Source: Candidatus Rifleibacteriota bacterium (GTDB taxonomy: Bacteria; Muiribacteriota; Ozemobacteria; Ozemobacterales; Ozemobacteraceae). Taken from it: a stretch of DNA of 6,674 bases. The notes beneath the pieces were generated by a model that worked only from the letters and a program-made list of their open reading frames with translations, searched no databases and was not told the DNA's origin. The position numbers were made by a program, and so were the translations under genes. Below are positions 5,047 through 6,674 of this stretch, one piece after another. How positions within the stretch are numbered: position 1 is the first letter of the stretch; each line of letters starts with the position of its first letter. The stretch lies in assembly GCA_028691595.1 (NCBI GenBank), contig JAQUZA010000178.1, forward strand, positions 1 to 6,674, given 5' to 3'.

Positions 5047-5667
5047 ATGGAACTTGCAGCCTCAGCTGATAAAGCCATTATAAACAAATCTGGCACCTTA
5101 CCCGGTGCACTCGAGATTATTGCCATAATTGGCTTTGTAATTGTCGTAGCCTCAACCTCTCTTGATTTTACCCCAATCGTGCCACAAAACTGGCGTGCTG
5201 CCGGGGCAGGTGTACCAGTTGCGATAACCTGCTGTGTCGGCATTCTGCTGATGCTGCGCCGCAACCATTTTGGCGGTTTTTTTGCTGCCATTTTCACCGG
5301 CTTTTTTCTCACCCATGAAATCATCATTATCTACGACAACAAGGCCGTTGAACTCGGCAAAGAACTTAAAATAGATGGTTGGTTCAGACCGGTTCTTGAG
5401 GTCTATCGTGATGCATTTTCTTTCAATACCGGTGCGTATTGGGCACTGATCGGCGTGCTCGTTGCCGCTGTGAGTATATGCGCCGGCTGGGTTATCGATG
5501 TAATTCAAAAAAATAACAATGCTGCCAGACTTGCCGAAGTCGCAGGGTCACAAAGCGGCAACGATCCTGCTGAAGACAATTTTGCTGATTTTGCTGACCT
5601 TGACGAAAACGAAGATTCTTCTGACCCCAAAGATACCTCGAATTCAGAAGAAGAAGAAAACGCCTGA
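5047..5667 (+). CDS. Predicted four-helix inner-membrane protein with acidic C-terminal tail, function unknown
   Basis: I do not recognise this 206-residue protein. Four hydrophobic segments are visible: ~21-38 (ALEIIAIIGFVIVVAS), ~52-70 (AGAGVPVAITCCVGILLML), ~75-96 (FGGFFAAIFTGFFLTHEIIIIY) and ~132-152 (WALIGVLVAAVSICAGWVIDV). Arg71-Arg72 after the second helix mark a cytoplasmic loop, which puts both termini in the cytoplasm and leaves a ~35-residue extracytoplasmic loop (97-131, with KELKIDGWFRPVLEVYRD) between helices 3 and 4. The last 34 residues (173-206) carry 15 Asp/Glu and one Lys and are probably disordered. The two adjacent cysteines (62-63) lie inside a helix. It is coupled to the upstream regulator gene (8 bases) and is followed by the isomerase-like gene after 2 bases, so the three are probably co-transcribed. 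A transporter role cannot be claimed: it is small and no transporter family motif is seen. Confidence 0.8.
   Translation: MELAASADKAIINKSGTLPGALEIIAIIGFVIVVASTSLDFTPIVPQNWRAAGAGVPVAITCCVGILLMLRRNHFGGFFAAIFTGFFLTHEIIIIYDNKAVELGKELKIDGWFRPVLEVYRDAFSFNTGAYWALIGVLVAAVSICAGWVIDVIQKNNNAARLAEVAGSQSGNDPAEDNFADFADLDENEDSSDPKDTSNSEEEENA
5580..5597 (+). repeat. Two tandem 9-base units within the acidic tail
   Basis: TTTTGCTGA occurs twice in direct succession (5580-5588, 5589-5597) and encodes the F-A-D-F-A-D part of the membrane protein's acidic tail. It is a short in-frame duplication, of the kind that lets such tails vary in length. Confidence 0.5.
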
Positions 5668-5669
5668 AG

Positions 5670-6674
5670 ATGCGAACTATCAGCACAGGTATTTTTATAC
5701 TGCGTTCACCACTGCACGACATCGAGCGTTCGCGACCGGCCACAGAAGATTTACTCGCCGCTGCAAATCAGTTATTTGATTGCAAAATTACCCCGAAATT
5801 TACACCCGAAGAATTTGATCTGATGATCATTCTGGTTTTGACCGGCGGCACCGAAAATATTTTTCTCAGTCACTGGCCAGCCCTCAAAGCCTCTGGCACA
5901 CCATTTCTACTTGCAGCCACCACCACTGACAATTCGCTTCCTGCCGCACTCGAGATTCTCAGCTGGCTCAACGCCAACGAACCGGGTTCAGGCGCTGCCG
6001 TCGTTCATGGCAATGCCGGCAGCATCGCCAGCCAGATCGAAAATTTTATTGCCCGCATGCGGGCTGGTTCAGCTCTTGAATCACAGGTTGCCGGTATTAT
6101 CGGCCCGCCTTCTGACTGGTTGATTGCCAGTATGCCCGACTCTTCAATTATCGAACAGAAGCTGGGCATAAAACTTGTCTCGATCAGCATGGATCAATTT
6201 AAAAAATATGTTGAAAAGGCTGATTCAGCATCACTTGGTGAATTCGCTCAAGCTTTTTATCGCCCCGGAGACAGCGGCAGAACCTCAGAACTTGCCAGAG
6301 CCGCAAAAATTTATGGTGGCCTGACCCGCGCCGTTAAATTGCACCAGCTTAACGCCCTGACCCTGCGTTGCTTTGACCTGCTCGAAAGCAGCCAGACGAC
6401 CGGCTGTCTGGCCCTGGCCCGACTTAACGATGATGGAATTCCAGCTGCCTGTGAAGGCGATGTTCCGGCTATGCTAACCATGATGGTCACAAAAGCCATA
6501 ACCAAAAAACCGGGCTTTATGGCTAATCCGTCAAGCGTATCCGGGTCTCAGGTAACATTTGCCCACTGCACCTGCCCGGTCACAATTCTTGAGAAATTCA
6601 GCCTTAATAACCATTTTGAATCAGGTATGGGCCTTGCTGTCGCCGGAGAGTTCGCCCCTGACACCTTCACTGTC
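5670..6674 (+). CDS. L-fucose/L-arabinose isomerase-like protein, C-terminus cut by the right edge
   Basis: The open frame runs 335 codons to the window end without a stop. It resembles the L-fucose isomerase-related proteins (COG2407 type), which interconvert aldose and ketose sugars with a divalent metal. Seen: LTGGTE (58-62), the N/S-rich TTTDNSLPAALEIL (84-97), LTLRCFDLLES (230-240), GIPAACEGDVPAMLTMMV (256-273) with Asp264 in the position of the ENDS Asp (a metal ligand) of E. coli FucI and Glu239 a candidate for the ligand Glu upstream of it, KPGFMANP (280-287), AHCTCP (298-303), NNHFESGMG (313-321) and the beginning of the final barrel. The N-terminal region before LTGGTE is rather short. 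Translation starts at ATG 5670, 2 bases after the previous stop and with only a weak A/G-rich site, so it is probably coupled. Substrate is unknown: no sugar kinase, aldolase or transporter is visible, and a role other than sugar isomerisation is possible. Confidence 0.78.
   Translation, partial: MRTISTGIFILRSPLHDIERSRPATEDLLAAANQLFDCKITPKFTPEEFDLMIILVLTGGTENIFLSHWPALKASGTPFLLAATTTDNSLPAALEILSWLNANEPGSGAAVVHGNAGSIASQIENFIARMRAGSALESQVAGIIGPPSDWLIASMPDSSIIEQKLGIKLVSISMDQFKKYVEKADSASLGEFAQAFYRPGDSGRTSELARAAKIYGGLTRAVKLHQLNALTLRCFDLLESSQTTGCLALARLNDDGIPAACEGDVPAMLTMMVTKAITKKPGFMANPSSVSGSQVTFAHCTCPVTILEKFSLNNHFESGMGLAVAGEFAPDTFTV

Noticed and set aside
4989..5508. Minus-strand open frames opposite the membrane protein
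   Set aside because: The compositions are typical of antisense shadows, and the plus-strand frame has a ribosome binding site, operon spacing and clear hydrophobic segments.

Overview
This 6.7 kb window is gene-dense bacterial chromosome with six clear genes plus one cut by each edge or more hidden ones: seven coding regions in all, two of them truncated by the window ends. The presence of a secreted GlpQ-type phosphodiesterase with an N-terminal signal peptide, AGGA-type ribosome binding sites about 7 bases before most starts, and sigma70-like promoter boxes fits a diderm (Gram-negative-type) bacterium. There is no rRNA or other phylogenetic marker, so I do not name a phylum. I see no phage, plasmid, transposase, CRISPR array, tRNA or rRNA.

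Layout. (1) Left edge, minus strand: the first 97 codons of a ClpP-family protease subunit running out of the window, divergent from (2) a plus-strand glpQ gene. The roughly 150-base gap between them carries a promoter candidate for each. (3) Convergent with glpQ and only 13 bases away is a large minus-strand PLP-dependent Orn/Lys/Arg decarboxylase with a receiver-like N-terminal domain. (4) A 226-base gap upstream of it holds its probable promoter, small inverted repeats and a 20-base hairpin matching the form of the dRS3/REP-like repeats. (5) A minus-strand class I SAM-dependent methyltransferase follows, divergent from (6) a plus-strand run of three tightly packed genes: an excisionase/MerR-type helix-turn-helix protein, a four-helix membrane protein with a very acidic tail, and an L-fucose/L-arabinose isomerase-like protein cut by the right edge.

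How they work together. The left part is metabolic and housekeeping: protein turnover (ClpP), phospholipid-derived glycerophosphodiester use (GlpQ) and amino-acid decarboxylation for polyamine synthesis or acid response. These are separate transcription units with no evident shared pathway. The right-hand trio is spaced like an operon (8 and 2 bases between genes) and is the least explained part: a predicted DNA-binding protein, a membrane protein I do not recognise and a sugar-isomerase homologue. Their joint role is not readable from the sequence, and I did not find anything that amounts to a demonstrably new system.
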